A stretch of 64,000 nucleotides of DNA from Mytilus trossulus (taxonomy: Eukaryota > Mollusca > Bivalvia > Mytilida > Mytilidae). Of this stretch, positions 10,638 through 23,744 are shown piece by piece. The notes under the pieces are model-generated. The model was not told the origin of the DNA. It did no database searches and saw only the letters and a list, made by a program, of their open reading frames with translations. Location of the stretch: the NCBI RefSeq assembly GCF_036588685.1, contig NC_086386.1, positions 32,789,883 through 32,853,882 on the forward strand, read 5' to 3'. The position numbers and the translations under genes are program-made. Position 1 is the first letter of the stretch, and each line of letters begins with the position of its first letter.

Positions 10638-11965
10638 GGTTTCAGAGAAATCAACAAATTAACAAGTTAATATAGTGAAGATTTTTAATGCATTTTAAAG
10701 AAATACAATACAATGTAATACATGATATTGAACAGTCATTTTATTTTACATTGTTGACTCATTGTATAACAAATCAACATTTATATAAACTGAAGATAAT
10801 CATAACATTTAGAAACAACAAATTAAACTGTTAACTAGAATTACAAACGAATAGAATTTTACTGGAGACTCAAGTTGAATGCGTTTGTTCTTGGGGAAAT
10901 CTTCTTTATACGATACAGCATCAACAAGTATCTTTCACTCAATATTCTTCACTGCAAAATAAAATGTCATTTTTGATTTGAATGTGTTTGTCCTTCCTAG
11001 TATCACCATGCTATACAATTTTAAAAAATTGACGAGAGGTAGAACCTATTGGGTAAACGGGAGTAGCTGGTATCTAGTAATGCTTTGTCATAGTAATATC
11101 TTAGAGGACTACTAAATTCAAAACAAAGATATTGATGAATTCTCATGCGGAAGAATACAAATGTAGTATAATTTTAGACCGTTGAGTTATCTGACAATTC
11201 ATGATCACTTTTTTCTTGACTTTGACTTGCACATATCAATATGAGTGATCTATATTGTTCGAGAAACGTTATTGCAGAACGTTTTAATTTTTAGAACTTC
11301 TTTTTGTTCTAACACAAGGCATTTTTTAAAGTTAAATTCTAAACTACCAAACTAAGTTAAATTTGTTTTAACCTATTTTGCCATTGAGGTATTTGACCTA
11401 TTTTCAGTTTATAAATATTTGACAATACGACTGTTGCCGAATTCAAATAAGTCAGTAAACTGAAGATAACAAGGGTACTCGGAAATCCTGCAGACAAGCA
11501 TAGACAGACAAAATCTGAACACACTTAACATTTCATAAAACTATCAATACCAAACAAAACACAAGGACTACTAACAACATTTGATGAATTCAGATGCTCA
11601 AAAATTGCTGGCAGTCAACTAGTGACACTCTTTGTATAATGTATTATGCCTAATCAATTTGTGAGTTTTATCAGGTGATAACAAATTATACTATAGTGGA
11701 TTGGATAATGTCTCGCTTCTAAAGCTGAGACATACACAAATATGTAAACTGGTATGAAAGCCCCCTTTTAGGACTAAATATAGATAACCACGTTTTTGGT
11801 AGGATAAATGCAGATATTGATCAATAAAATAGCACAAAATGCGACATAGAAAGATGACAAAAAAATAAAATAAGTAAAAATCGCCTGACTCTAATAGACA
11901 TGACAAAAAGAAAATAACCACGAAAGATAAACAACAGATTTCTAAACACTACATATACGGATCAT

Positions 11966-12115
11966 TTAGCATTCACTACCTCTATAAACTGAATTTCTAT
12001 CTCCTGCGCCACACATTCGGTTTTCACCGCTACATTTCATGTTACATTCTCTCTCTGGAGCAGGTCTGTGATTGGCAGAGTCGATGGTGTTCCCACAGAA
12101 ACATTCATTACTATA
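11966..12115 (-). CDS. WSC gene exon 3
   Basis: 150 nt including the stop, encoding the C-terminal half from YSNECFCGN to YRGSEC. Sequence below 11966 is probably 3' UTR; the open frame at 11691-11921 inside it is not supported as a gene. Confidence 0.88.
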   Translation of the reverse strand, partial: YSNECFCGNTIDSANHRPAPERECNMKCSGENRMCGAGDRNSVYRGSEC

Positions 12116-14404
12116 CTGTAAATGAAAACACAGATATTCACATTTTAAACTTGGGAGTACATGGTTTATTTGTTAATTTGCTTAGACTTTTAACTAGCTT
12201 ACAGTAACTGTATTGGTATAATCATTATACCAGATAAAGTTTTTAACAGAATGTGATTTAAGAGCAGAATAGGTGTTACACAAATGAATTCAACGCCAAG
12301 ATAGCAATTTAACCTAACGAATGATAATTAAAATCTTTTAGAAATAAACATAGGTCTTCAACAATAGACTAGTAACTATTCAATATATCTATCTTCAAAT
12401 GGTTCCGAGCTTTATATAAGATTAGATAAACTAAAGAAAATAAAAGATCTTGCATCAACACATATTTCCGCAAACAGAACATAACCAAACAATTAAAAAG
12501 TATAAGCCATGAGTTTTGTTCATTGTTCAAGGCCGTTCGATAAACAACCATGAATTCAAAAAAAGACAGGAAAATAATCACAAGATTTAGAACTAGCTGT
12601 CATGATCTTGAAATTGAAAGAGGGAGGCATATTGGAATTAAAGCTGAAGACAGAAAGTGTAAGCTATGTAAGAACGCAGTTGAAGACGAACTACATTTTC
12701 TTTTTAAATGTCCTGTTCTAAAAGATATTCGATCTCAACATCTATCTAATTTAAATTCTAAATTCAAAAAAATTTCAAGATTATCTGATGAAATGAAATT
12801 TGTTTGGATTCTTTCATCTGAAGATTTGTTTGTTACTTCAACCTTATCTAATTTATTGTACTCCCTTTTTGAAGAACGAAAGAAAATTATAGAAATATTG
12901 TTGTTTGAAAAAAAATAATAGAAGAAAAATATATCAAGATATATATATAGGAAAGAGAATTGATCAGGAGTTGTCTCCCATAGACCTAGAACTATAAATA
13001 ATTATGTAATTTCTCCAGGTCACAGTGGCACCCATAACAACTATGTTTTGTCAACAACTTGGTTTATATCAGGTTAATTAGTGTAAATGTTTATTCATGT
13101 GGTTTTTTGTTTAAATGTACTTTAATCATTCTAATCACTTTCTGTGCTTTATTTTGTAATTTTGATTGTAGAGCTCAAATTTTGGGCACCATGATTGGTT
13201 AATAAAATTATCTATCTATCTACCAATAGTTGCTTACTTCTATATCATTTATTTATTGGTGGATAGTTGTCTCATTGGTTATCATGGTTAGCAGTTGCTT
13301 TATATTGACAGAATAATATTTTCAACAGATAGCGAGTTTTACTTACTTGTAAACCCAAAAAAGTATATCCTCTGCATAACTCTCGACACTTCTCTAATGT
13401 AAGGTGTGAAATATGTTTGATTATACGTGATCGAAGCATTGAATTGCGGTCTCTGAAGCAACCAATATAACCTACAAAATATACACAATTAGTTTATCTT
13501 TAAATCAAAAATATATTATTTTTGCAAAACAGAGATTTGGGGGCAAAACATCAATTAAGCTAGGTAGATAGTTGTCTTATAACCAATCAAATAGCTTCGC
13601 CTAAAAATCTAGAGTGCATCTTCTAGCGTTTGCGTAACTATTTATTGCGTTTTCCCATATGCCATCTGCAAGTTATGAATATAAACTATGAATACATTGA
13701 CTAGTGCTCTTCTAAAAGTGTTGTGTCAAAGTTTTGAATTATTATAATTAAAAGGAAAAGAATCATTTACGTCCAATTTCGATAACCTTTGTTTTCAAAT
13801 AGTCATCTTTTAAATGTTCACATTCTTAGTAAAGTATATTGTCTATTGTTATCTTATTTTGATTTAAAGTCATCTTGCATTGATTGTAGATCTATAATAA
13901 TATGTTTAAACAAATGGGAAATTAACCACTGTCTCTGCCTTCCATGTAATACACTTGTTAATTAATATAAATGAAGATATGTTGATATGTTGATGTATTA
14001 TGTATTACTCGTGTTGTTGGGTTGATTTCACATCGCGAAAAACGCCCTTTTCCCCTTTTTTTTTTATATTTAAGTCAAAATGTTTTCAGAGAAATATTGA
14101 TGGAGTTATATCAAATTCAATATTTATCTAAAACGCATGTCTGTAAAACAGGGATTTATTTGTAATTTAAATTCTGTTTGCATTAATCATACAAAATACC
14201 TCTGTTAATCAGTGTACCTTGACGACCTTTTACATCTGCTTCGATCCCCTTTAGTTGTCCCTGCATAGTAGATACCATGTTCAATAATGTCTTTAAATCG
14301 TGTCCATTGCCAGTTAAAGAAATTGAACAGGTATAGTCTTTTTTGTCTTGAGCTGCAACGACAAAACAGAGAAGACAAACCAATAAGCCTTTACATAAAA
14401 ACAT
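11966..14404 (-). CDS. Secreted WSC-domain protein, three exons
   Basis: Exons 14404-14200, 13471-13347 and 12115-11966 join in phase to give 159 residues. Exon 1 encodes a signal peptide (hydrophobic LLVCLLCFVVAA) and a ~50-residue linker. Exons 2 and 3 form one WSC domain (residues ~70-159) with YIGCFRDRN, EKCRELCRGYTFLG, SNECFCGN and MCGAGDRNSVY. WSC is an eight-cysteine putative carbohydrate-binding fold, so the product is probably an extracellular lectin-like protein. Splice sites are clear: donors GTATTT and GTAAGT, acceptors TTTTGTAG and TTTACAG. The TAA stop is at 11966-11968. Intron 2 holds an antisense LINE fragment. The ligand is unknown. Nothing in the model is broken. Confidence 0.88.
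12549..13222 (+). mobile_element. 5'-truncated LINE 3' end (pol C-terminus plus 3' UTR)
   Basis: An open frame at 12550-12918 encodes 122 residues. It has CKLCKNAVEDELHFLFKCP, the C-x2-C...H...C zinc-knuckle tail seen at the end of many non-LTR reverse transcriptases, preceded by LEIERGRHIGI. About 300 bp of 3' UTR follow and end in AATAAAATTATC and a short (TATC) run, a typical LINE 3' end. The polymerase and endonuclease are missing. It lies antisense inside WSC intron 2. Target duplications were not found. Confidence 0.8.
13347..13471 (-). CDS. WSC gene exon 2
   Basis: 125 nt encoding the N-terminal half of the WSC domain, from YIGCFRDRN to TFLGLQ. It ends on a codon boundary before GTAAGT. 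Confidence 0.88.
14200..14404 (-). CDS. WSC gene exon 1 (signal peptide and linker)
   Basis: 205 nt ending in phase 1. The glycine codon is split across the intron and completed by GT of exon 2. An in-frame stop follows soon after if the intron is read through. Confidence 0.85.
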
Positions 14405-15084
14405 TCTTATTTTTGTCTTTGTTGTTTTACCTACACTGTGAGTATTCTATCTCAATAGATAAAGTAAATGTTGAATATTCTATATTATTTTCAGCTTCCT
14501 TATTGAATTATCAAATTACAAAATTTGAGAGGATCAATTTAAACAGGCTGTCAGACACGTTTTTCTAAAATAACAGTTTTTCTTCCTTGTTCGCATCAAA
14601 TAACAATATTGACGTTCCAGATTATAATGCTTTTACCGGTTATGATATATGTTTTTAAAAAATAATACTTTTTCACTTTAAGAGAGATAATCAATATTCG
14701 AACAAGAAAAGTCTAGGAACTACCCTATGTCTATACACAAATAAACCCGCTCACAGTATACTTAATGCAGCACAAAAAATTAAATGCTCAGGGTATAGAA
14801 GTATATATTAATTGACATTTTCTACAAAGAGCCATAAATATATTGTTTATTGTGTAAAAGACCTGTATGCACATATAAAAAGTCCAAAACTTGAGTTGAA
14901 GCGAATTTATTTCAATGATATCAAAACAACAGACACCCACAAAAGTAAAAAAAACCCAACTCATTAAATATATCAGGGATATAATTTTGTTTGTCTACAA
15001 AAGACACATCATTGATACGTGAACTAAAAAAGTTAAGATGTCTAATCAAGTACGTAGTTGAATAGCATTGATGACCCACAATTA
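14405..15084. other. Upstream region of the WSC gene
   Basis: No further exon seen. It should contain the WSC promoter, but I saw no clear core element. Confidence 0.4.
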
Positions 15085-16211
15085 TTCGCTTTCGCTTTTA
15101 ATTCTTTACTTTATAGCGTCTAATATTTCATCGCAATACTGCTTAATAGTCAGTCGAGAATAGAAATATTAAAAATTTCTCTGAGTCTGATGACATCTAT
15201 ATTAGTTATTTCATTTTCAGGCAAAATTACAGCTAATTAATACATCTTTTTTTTCAACACTGAATTAAAAATCATCTTGTATCGAAAGAATTCATCATAA
15301 GACGTCATAATCAGTATGAGAATAAACATGACCATACACAATGCCAAAATATTAGTATCGACAGGATTAGGGCCGTTAGTTCTCACGTACATATATGTTG
15401 ACTATTGGACAGGCATTGTCCTTCGTAACATCGATCATGGGGTTGTAAAGCTCTTTAAAGAGATAACGATTATACTTTTGTACTCAAGTCCAAATCGAAA
15501 CGTAGTTGCAGAGGATTACAAACCAAATATTCTGAAAAATTGTGCCAAATACGGTTAAGGCAATCTATACCTTGGGTAAGTAAAACCTTAATGTTACCGA
15601 AAATTCATCAGACAACGGGAAGGAATTTCCCAATAAGAACATAGGAGATACAGTATAGAGTCGTATACTGTGAACTGTATGTCACGTATGTTTTCTTCAT
15701 TTAGCATTGATATGCTTATATATCTAATTTAAGTTGTATAACGTATTAGAGATGGTTTGGCACCCTGTTTCCGTATTTGAAATCTTTGTAGTTGAGAAAT
15801 GTTGAGAATGTGAAATGATCTGCACTGCCTAGTCGTCCATTAAGTACCTAAAATTCTTATTGTGGGCTTATGTTGCTCCAAAAAAAGGCAAACAAATATA
15901 AAAAAGAAGATGTGGTATGATTGCCAATGAGACAACTATCCACAAAAGACCAAAATGACTCAGACATTAACAACTATAGGTTACCGTACGGCTTTCAACA
16001 ATGAGCTAAGCCCATACCGCATAGTCAGCTATAAAAGGCCCCGATAAGAGGCTGTATACAACGGAAATTGTTAAAACTGTGCAGTTTAGCAATGTTTGGA
16101 GAAGACGAAACGCACTTCTTGCGTACAAACTTTTAATCCTAGTATTTATGAAGAATTAATTGACAAGGACAGCAACGAGGGCAATTCCAAAATATTCAAT
16201 CATCGACTCAA
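15085..16211. repeat. Diverged 1.1-kb repeat, copy 1 (partner 33172-34374)
   Basis: Shares long blocks with 33172-34374, including CTTTACTTTATAGCGTCTAA, AAGACGTCATAATCAGTATG and GATCTGCACTGCCTAGTCGT, in the same order and orientation. A family C element (about 15893-16050) is inserted in this copy only. The 80-codon frame at 15316-15558 is broken in the partner, so I do not call it a gene. Confidence 0.85.
15893..16050 (+). repeat. Family C repeat inserted in copy 1
   Basis: Contains GATGTGGTATGATTGCCAAT, GAGACAACTATCCACAAAAG and AACTATAGGTTACCGTACGG. Copy 2 at about 34190 lacks it. Other copies: 23745-24100 (-), 25930-26030 (+), 42380-42590 (-), 57955-58085 (+), 62235-62400 (-), 63780-64000 (-). 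Confidence 0.85.
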
Positions 16212-16549
16212 ATATTTCTTCATACTTTGATTTTAAGAAAAATAACACAAACATATGTAACACTCCTCAAAACGTGTCCATTTAGCTCAAACTTTTGGCA
16301 TTGACGTCAGTAATTTCGATAGCAAATTCAGCTCATGAATAGTTTTCCGCAGGAGTCTAAAGAAAAGGAAAATATATTCAAGGTTGTCTATATATCGAAA
16401 TTGTTTTGTGCAATTTCTGAAGATTTGAAAAAAATAGGGAGGTAAAACAGGATAATCAAAAAAAAATTACAGAGGTGCCTAAAGCCCAAAATTCTTCATA
16501 CCCTATGTTACGAACTTTCTGTCTGTCAAATGTTCATTATCATGTACCT

Positions 16550-17040
16550 ATTGTGTGGGCGTGGTGGGTTTGGGGTGGATGGACATGTTTCTGGGTGTTG
16601 CGTATATAATTTTGCAATATCCATTTTTTTTGTTTTAGCGTTTTTGAGCAAACCAGCGTATCCCAAGGCCTTGATAACCTATGCAGGCCCGAAATAAGAC
16701 GGCAAAGACCACCAAAATTGGAGAGAAAACTGAAAAAACAAGAATGTGTCCACAGTACTATCATTTTCTATGTTTACTGGACCGTGAAATTGAAATAAAT
16801 TCCCTTATTTGGCATTAAATAAAGAATGATCTTATCAAAGGGAACATTTTTACTAAGTTTCAAGTTGATTGGACTTCAACTTCATCAAAAACTACCTTGA
16901 CCAAAAACTTTAACCTGAAGTGTAACAGACGGACGAACGAACAGACGGACAGACGGACGGACGAACGAACGAACGAACGGACGAACGAACGCACAGACCA
17001 GAAAACATAATACCCCTCTACTATCGTAGGTGGGGCATAA
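16550..17040. repeat. Family E repeat with GACGGACGAACG minisatellite
   Basis: Has TTTCAAGTTGATTGGACTTC, a (GACG/AACG)n run at 16928-16996, and CTACTATCGTAGGTGGGGC. A second, more decayed copy is at 44340-44570 with the same order. Open frames across the minisatellite are artefacts. Confidence 0.8.
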
Positions 17041-17079
17041 AAATGCTTTTTAACCTCAGTGATATTAACCATTGACATG

Positions 17080-17970
17080 CTGAATTGTTTTCAGAAATCG
17101 TCCAAATTTCGAGTATTTGCAAAAATATGCAAATGAGCTGTACCCTGATGCTGATGCATACTGAGTGCATTAAATCTAATAGAGGGGATCACGGGTTGGG
17201 GTTGTCGGGATGAGAACGCGGGGACGAATGGGCTGGAATGTAGCTAATGATGGTCCTTATGTGCAAAAAGCGTCAATTTTGACGTTTTTTCTTCTTTTTT
17301 TCAACCTGGAAGTCCGAGAGATGCTAATAGATGGATTCACCTGTAATATACTTGTAGAATGGACCCAGTGATCACATGTATCATAATTTTTTTTTAGGTA
17401 CGAGTGAAACTGATCTTGGTTTATGAGTCTTAAAAAGGCCATTTGCACCAAAATAAAAAAAAAAATCCGTTTTTTCCGATTTTGAACTTTTACTACACTT
17501 GCAACAGAAAGTAATCGTTTCCTTTGCGTATTTTGATTAAAAAAACATGATCAATTGTTATATGCCTTCGTGTTAACAGTATTTGTCAAAGTTTCAGTCC
17601 TCATAACTCTGTTTTTCAGACCTCGAAGATAAGCCCACCCCTCAAAAAAACCCAATTTTGTCCGATTTCAATTTTTGAAGTTCGTATTTGAGCTACCAAC
17701 TGAGCAACATGACACTCAATAGTGTCAGGCTGAGGAAACTTGCACACACTTTGTATGGAGCACCTTTGATGTCATTTTCATGTAGAGTCCAAAAGACTAT
17801 GCAATTGTTGTTGAATATATCTTTTTAGCTATAGTATCACCTTACTAATTTACTAAGACATATATCTTTGCTGTAAGTTTAAAAAAAGAACTGTTCAGCT
17901 ATAAACGATATCTTTAAATGCTACAGCACAATGAAATCAACTCTCGTAAATTTCATTGTTTATCCAAGAC
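17080..17970. other. Non-coding stretch
   Basis: No gene or recognised repeat. Several poly(A) and poly(T) runs. Confidence 0.4.
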
Positions 17971-18192
17971 ATACCGTATAGCGGGTTATTTTCGCTGGTG
18001 TAAAATTTCGCGATTTTCATTGAACAAGGTATACGAAATATTTTAGCGGTTATTATTTTGGCGGATGAAAACTTTTATTTATACCTTTGCATGTACACCT
18101 TTAATTTGGCGGAATTTATTTTGGCGATTTTCTTCTATCCGCGAAAATAAGCGAAAATTAACACCCCGCGAAAATAACCCGCTATACGGTAT
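17971..18192. mobile_element. MITE with perfect 25-bp inverted ends
   Basis: The left end 17971-17995 and right end 18168-18192 are exact reverse complements (ACCGTATAGCGGGTTATTTT core). The ends can be read as TA-flanked CCGTATAGCGGG, consistent with a Tc1/mariner-type MITE. There is no coding capacity. A partial relative lies at 27780-27845. Confidence 0.9.
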
Positions 18193-18642
18193 ATATCTAC
18201 CATATTAACAGGATGAACACAAGTGAATTGATCAGACAGTTGTTCAGAAGATTTGGAGCTGAAGATAAAACAATGTAAAGGTAATGTATGATGTTCTTGT
18301 TATTGAGAAAAAAGTAATAAGTTTCTTTCATTAAACAGTCTCGTTATATTTTTTACTTTGGAACATAATGCTTTTGTTAACTATACCTACAGTTTCGGTC
18401 CGTAATTCTTAAGTTTCCTTTATAATGGCTTTAACAAAATATTAATTCTTTGTGAACAGAAGTAATTATACTTTTAATAATCTCTTTGTGACACTCTCAT
18501 AGAACATATATCTATTTTCCCTATCATATTATGTCTTTGTTTTATGAAGAAACTCGTTCTATCATCCACCAACATATCCCTTCTAAAATAATTATACAGT
18601 TATAACACAGACATGTGTTAACATAAGAAATATTAGAATGTA

Positions 18643-19425
18643 TTATTTCTCATTTAAAAGATTGAATATGTACGTCTCTTTTCCTGCTGTGACTAGTTTT
18701 CCTTGCTTTGAATTATATGACATCAAATTATATTTCAGTATTTTAAATACTGTTGTTCTAGCAGTTTTATGATTGTTCACTTCAGATGACACATGTTGTA
18801 CGGATTCATCCTCACACACCGCATACAGACTGCCATCTTGGACAGAAGTCATACTCCAGAGTGGTGAAGGTAATGTTAGAGTGTGATGTCTGTCATCAGT
18901 ATAACTGTACCAGTACAGCTTATTGTTGGTGTTGTTGTTATGGGTATCACAGTAGAATATTTTGTCGCCAGAACCACGTAATGTTGGGTTGACAGTCAAT
19001 CGGTATAGTCTGTACCATCTCTCCTGTCTGCTGATCTATGATCTGTAGTATCGTGTCACCACTTACAACTAACTTGTTGTGTATAGTTGTAATGTCACTC
19101 CCACAACACTTTCCAGGTACTGATATTGATTTAAGTTTGAGTTTATTGTTTATGTCATACATCTCTATACAATCACTATCATACAGTGTAACAGCTACAT
19201 TAGAATTGTTTACTGCTATAACACACCATGGTTCACCCTTTACATGTATACTGTCCAACTGTGATCCATCTGTATTACAGATCAGTAGTCTCCTCTGGTA
19301 ATGTAAACACATCACCAGTCTACCATCATCCATCATCACTATATCTGATCCACCTGGTCCCCAGTTATCACAGTCAATTTCATATATCAGGTTTGTCGCA
19401 TGATGTTGTGTGAAGATAGCCTGGT
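18643..19425 (-). pseudogene. Beta-propeller exon with one frameshift
   Basis: The first part (to ~19000) contains IYEIDCDNWGPGGSDIVMMD, RRLLICNTDGSQ, CIEMYDINNKL and LVVSGDTILQIIDQQTG, each looking like a propeller blade strand set. The second part, in the next frame, has NPTLRGSGDKIFYCDT, LYWYSYTDDRHHTL, DGSLYAVCEDESVQHVSS and LVTAGKETYIFN before the stop at 18643. The two parts overlap by about 50 bases in different frames. Confidence 0.8.
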
Positions 19426-19609
19426 CTAGTTTGTAGGGTTGTATTTATTGGTCTTTTATTTCGGAAATAAGAAATATATGGGTTGAACACTGAACTTAAT
19501 AGAAGGATCAGTTTATATTTTGATTTTTGTATAAGTTAATTATTATTTACCATTCAAAAGATATTTTTGGATCTTGAAAATAGATATAATATAAATGTTA
19601 GATACAAAC

Positions 19610-19664
19610 CTTGTTCATCAAATTTTTCTTTACCTTTCTGGCAAACTACTCCTTGCATGAATCC
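19610..19664 (-). CDS. Candidate 55-nt linker exon
   Basis: Bounded by acceptor TTTTCTTGTAG and donor GTTTGT. It encodes GFMQGVVCQKGKEKFDEQ and its phases join the HEPN and propeller exons exactly. The donor is weak. Confidence 0.5.
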
Positions 19665-20980
19665 CTACAAGAAAATGAGAATGTATAAAAATAAATAGAG
19701 ATATTTTTTGTAAAAACAAAAAGAGTATAATTAATTTTAGTATCGATTATAGACACTTTTTTAATTTTTTGATTTCTGAGGGCCAATCATTATATTACAG
19801 TTTGTACTCAAAAGATCAAGCGGTCTTAATTAGTTCATTATACAGTTCCTGTGTAGTCAATTTTCTTTATCTTTTTTTAGTGTCAGCTTTCAAGTAAACG
19901 ATTAAACGTAAACATATGTTAAATACAGAAGTCTGTTACAATTGTGATGTAACCTCTTCAACACATGATTTTCTAGAATAGAAACAACTCATTTAACTCT
20001 TTCACTAATACCAGCCCTGACAGAACCCACTCTTGAGACGATGGTTTCCCTGGCTATTATGACACAAGAAAGAGATCATTATATTAAATATCAATATAAT
20101 ATTGTCTGTAGTTATTTTTGTCTTTATTTTATTCAAGTACACCATGTTCAGGGTTATGTTCTTGTTTTAAAAGATTTTTCGTCATGAAAAAATCAAAATT
20201 TGCAAATTTTCAGCATTCTTTTAATGAAATTCTCAAAATCATACTTTTTTTTACCCTAAATCGTAATTTTTTAACCTTACACAGCAAAAGTTTAAAAATT
20301 TTAATGAGGTAAAAAAATTCTTTACACTGTACAATGTCCATTCCAAGTGTATTTTTACCAAAAAAAATCATTTTAATGTAAAAAAAAAAGTATACTTGTA
20401 TGGCTTCAATTCTTCCATCTTCTTTATAAAAATTGCCCTTATTTGAAATTCTAGTAGAATCTGTAAATTTCATCTGATATTGACACTGTTTTCAACAAAT
20501 GAAAGTGCCATGTTTAAACTTTTATCCAGGTATTAAAAAAAGAAAGATTAATGTGTTTGCAATGTTTTTTTAGCATGAAGGTATGGAAAGAGGTATTCCG
20601 ATCCCTGTGAATCAGAGTCATCGTCAGTTGTCTGAAGTGTAAATCTTTATATACTGGGATTCTTTGGCGAAAGGGATAGATTAAGTGTGAAGCCATTTCA
20701 ACAACACAATTTTAGTTCACCTTGCAATTGACAACTTTTACTTATTTGCTTAGTGTTGATAGCTAGCTTTCAGTGCAGAAGAAAACTTGGATCAAAAGTA
20801 CAATTTATGAAAATTTAGATTTCGCAAATGTTAAGAAAATGTGTTACACCCAGCAACTTATCTAATTATTTGTTTTATGATATCGAATCATATACAAGCA
20901 ACACAGATTATTGAATGCATGTAAAAAATGGAAATATACATAAAAACAAAATGGCTCAAGGGTTTTCCATTTTCTGTTGG

Positions 20981-20984
<4 letters not shown>

Positions 20985-21028
<44 letters not shown>
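20985..21028. repeat. (TCTG)n microsatellite
   Basis: About ten TCTG units with one interruption, in the HEPN-propeller intron. Confidence 0.95.
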
Positions 21029-21329
21029 TTAATTAATAATATCTGTACCCTTATGTCCTGTTACAATCATTTCATAGCAAAGAAATCTTTATTTATGTGG
21101 TAAAACGTGTAAATTAAACATACCTCTGGGTTAGCAGTCAGCCTCGCATTGATTTATAGTATTTGAGCAGTCAACCCAGCAATGTTCATGTTTACAGTGT
21201 CCAATATTTGATTTATACGTAAATCTATTTTGGTGTCAATCTGTAATTAAAATGTTCATACTGACGATTTTCATACCAAAAGTCTTTTAACCTTGAGTTC
21301 CTCGTCCCAAATTACTGAGTTATTGATTT

Positions 21330-21395
21330 TGAACCCTAATGACGCGCGTCTGGCGTCCTAAATTATAATCCTGGTACCTTTGATAACTTTTTAGG
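21330..21395 (+). repeat. Family S fragment
   Basis: Contains GACGCGCGTCTGGCGTCCTA and ATCCTGGTACCTTTGATAAC. Confidence 0.8.
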
Positions 21396-21609
21396 CATTA
21401 AGGATATAGGTAATTTATCTAAATAAGACATTTGTTCATGTGTATTAAAGTTTGCATTACTTATTGCCGAGATAGTCTAAGTCAGTAAAGTTAATACTTC
21501 CGACTATACGGACCATAATTATTACTCTATTTGTGTCTTTCTGTTTTAAAACAACAAAAATAGTGCACATGATGTTAATAGATTTCTTCACTTGTACAGC
21601 TATTTCCCA

Positions 21610-22530
21610 CCATTAGCGATTGCAAAAAAAAAAAGGGATCGTATGATGGTATGAATTCGTCGTCTGCGTCGCCTGTGTCGTCCGAAGACACATTGGTTTC
21701 CGGATAATTACTTTAGTCCACGTGATTGGATCTCCTTAAAATTTTAAAAGAAGGTTTAATACCACAAAAAGAAGGTTGGGATTGATTTTTGGGATGATGG
21801 ACCTAATCGTTTAGGAATAAGGGGCCCAAAACAAGCATTTTTTTCTTCTACTTTTAGGGTAATAACTTGTGTACAAGTATTTCAATTGATCTGAAATATT
21901 ACCGCAATGTTTAATACCACAATTACAAGGTCTGGATTCATTTAAGGGGTTAAGGAGGGCCAAAAAAGGGACCAACACAAAGTATTTTATCTAGTTTTTG
22001 GACAATAACTTGATCTATCTAACATTCTACCACAAGATTCCACATCACAAAAGGAAGGTAGGGATTGAATTTGGGGATTATTGCCCCATTCATACAGGAG
22101 TAAGGGGCCAAAAAAGGACCCAAAACGAGCATATATCTAGTTTCCAGATAATAACTTGTGTTTAAGTGTATGGATCTCTCTGAAATTGTACTACAAGTTT
22201 CCATACTACAAAGGAAAGGCAGGGATCTAGTGTTGGGGTAATTGCTCCAAGAGGCGATTCAAAACGTTTTTGGGGTTCCAATTATTTGAAGGGGTTATTT
22301 TTTTTTCATAATTTTGTATAGTTTGAAGAAGTAATTGCAGAGTATTGCACAACAGATTTGTAAGATCTTGCAATTTGTTTAGTGTGAGAGTATAATGTCA
22401 AAAAAATGATAACAATCCTAATTCAGACAGTATCAACCTTGAATATTGTGTCCAAAATTAGCCAAACTGTTCAGGGCTCAATCTTTGGGTCGTATCAGGC
22501 TGCGCTCAGCGAAGCATTGTATTTGTTATG
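21610..22530. repeat. Interspersed repeat with ~150-bp internal periods
   Basis: Three to four imperfect units, each with an ACCACAA...AAGGT(T/A)GGGATT block, AAGGGGCCAAAA-like sequence, and ATAACTTGTGT. They begin near 21745, 21900, 22030 and 22190. No coding frame is conserved. It lies in the HEPN-propeller intron. Confidence 0.75.
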
Positions 22531-22729
22531 CAATATTATGATTGTCACAACCCTTTTCCATAATATTTAAACATTTTGTCATTACAAGCTAAAGGAACGA
22601 CATCTTCTTTTTTATGTTGAGAAAAAAAGGTTAAATATTTTTGTAATGTTAATTTCTTTCTTATTATAACTAATAGGGTAACAATATATAGTACTCTGTA
22701 CTTTGCAAGGTCTTCATGACCATCAAACA

Positions 22730-23250
22730 GTTTTCATTTGACCCAATGAACAATGTTAATTTTCCTTTGTCCATCTATCAGACACTAGGTCTACTTTATT
22801 TGGTGTATTAAATGATTGTAAGAAGTACATTCCAAACAGGCAGGTGTCATCTGACTATGACCTCGTTTTCATGGTCAAAGTTATGTGTTTGTGTTTTGGT
22901 CTTTTTTCGATGTATAGAAATATTTTATAATGAAAATGTCAGTCTGGCAGGTTTTTATTTGACCTTAAATTCTTTTTCAGGTTTCATTGCTCAGTGTTAT
23001 TTTTTTGTGTTTTGGACTGTTTTTCTAAAACTTTAAGGAATAGGTCAGCTGTGTGTATGTATTGTATGAAGGATTGTAAGACATGTAAGATGTATGTCTC
23101 TGTTTAGCAGGTATCTTGACCTTATAATCATGATTTATTAGTCAATGTTAACTTTTTAGACATTTTAAGAATAAGGTCAACTTTATTTGGTGTATTGAAA
23201 GATTTTAAGGTGAACCTGTATTTTTTGTTTAGTTTATTTGACATTGATAT
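22730..23250. repeat. Second repeat block with ~150-200-bp periods
   Basis: Words such as GGTCAACTTTATTTGGTGTATT-like sequence, GGCAGGT and TTGACCTTA recur at irregular 150-200-bp spacing. No gene. Confidence 0.65.
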
Positions 23251-23744
23251 TATTTTCTTAGATCAGGTTAAGTTTATGTGAAACTTCTAATAAAGCTTTA
23301 TATTTATGACTATCAACATGAATTCAATGGTTTGTAAGGAAGATATAGAACCATTTTCATGAAACTTGGGTATGTTTTATCTAATGACATAATAAGAAGA
23401 GAGAAGTGTGTAAATAGAAAACAAATTAAGGTAAACATAATAAAAAAATTGTATTTTTTTTGTTTGGTTTCACCACACAGGCAGCAATTAATGACACTGT
23501 TTATAACAAAATACTGATGGCTATGTGATATATTAAGCACTAAATTAACCAGAATATTAAAAATTGTAGTTTAGTTTTATCTGAGACTAGCAAAGATTTG
23601 TCATCAATACATATTACCAAAAAATCCAAATGACAGAACACTTTAGATATAGCATACACAAACAACATGTACATTTTTTGAAAGGTACCAGGCATATAAA
23701 GATATGTACAACATATTGGTTCTTATATTGTACTGTTACACCAC

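Noticed and set aside
11691-11921. 76-codon minus frame below the WSC stop
   Set aside because: Falls in the likely 3' UTR, has low-complexity hydrophobic content and no splice support.
15316-15558. 80-codon frame in repeat copy 1
   Set aside because: The same region in copy 2 (33.4 kb) has indels and stops, so the frame is not conserved.
16860-17078. 72-codon minus frame rich in SFVRSFVR
   Set aside because: Translation of the GACGGACG minisatellite.
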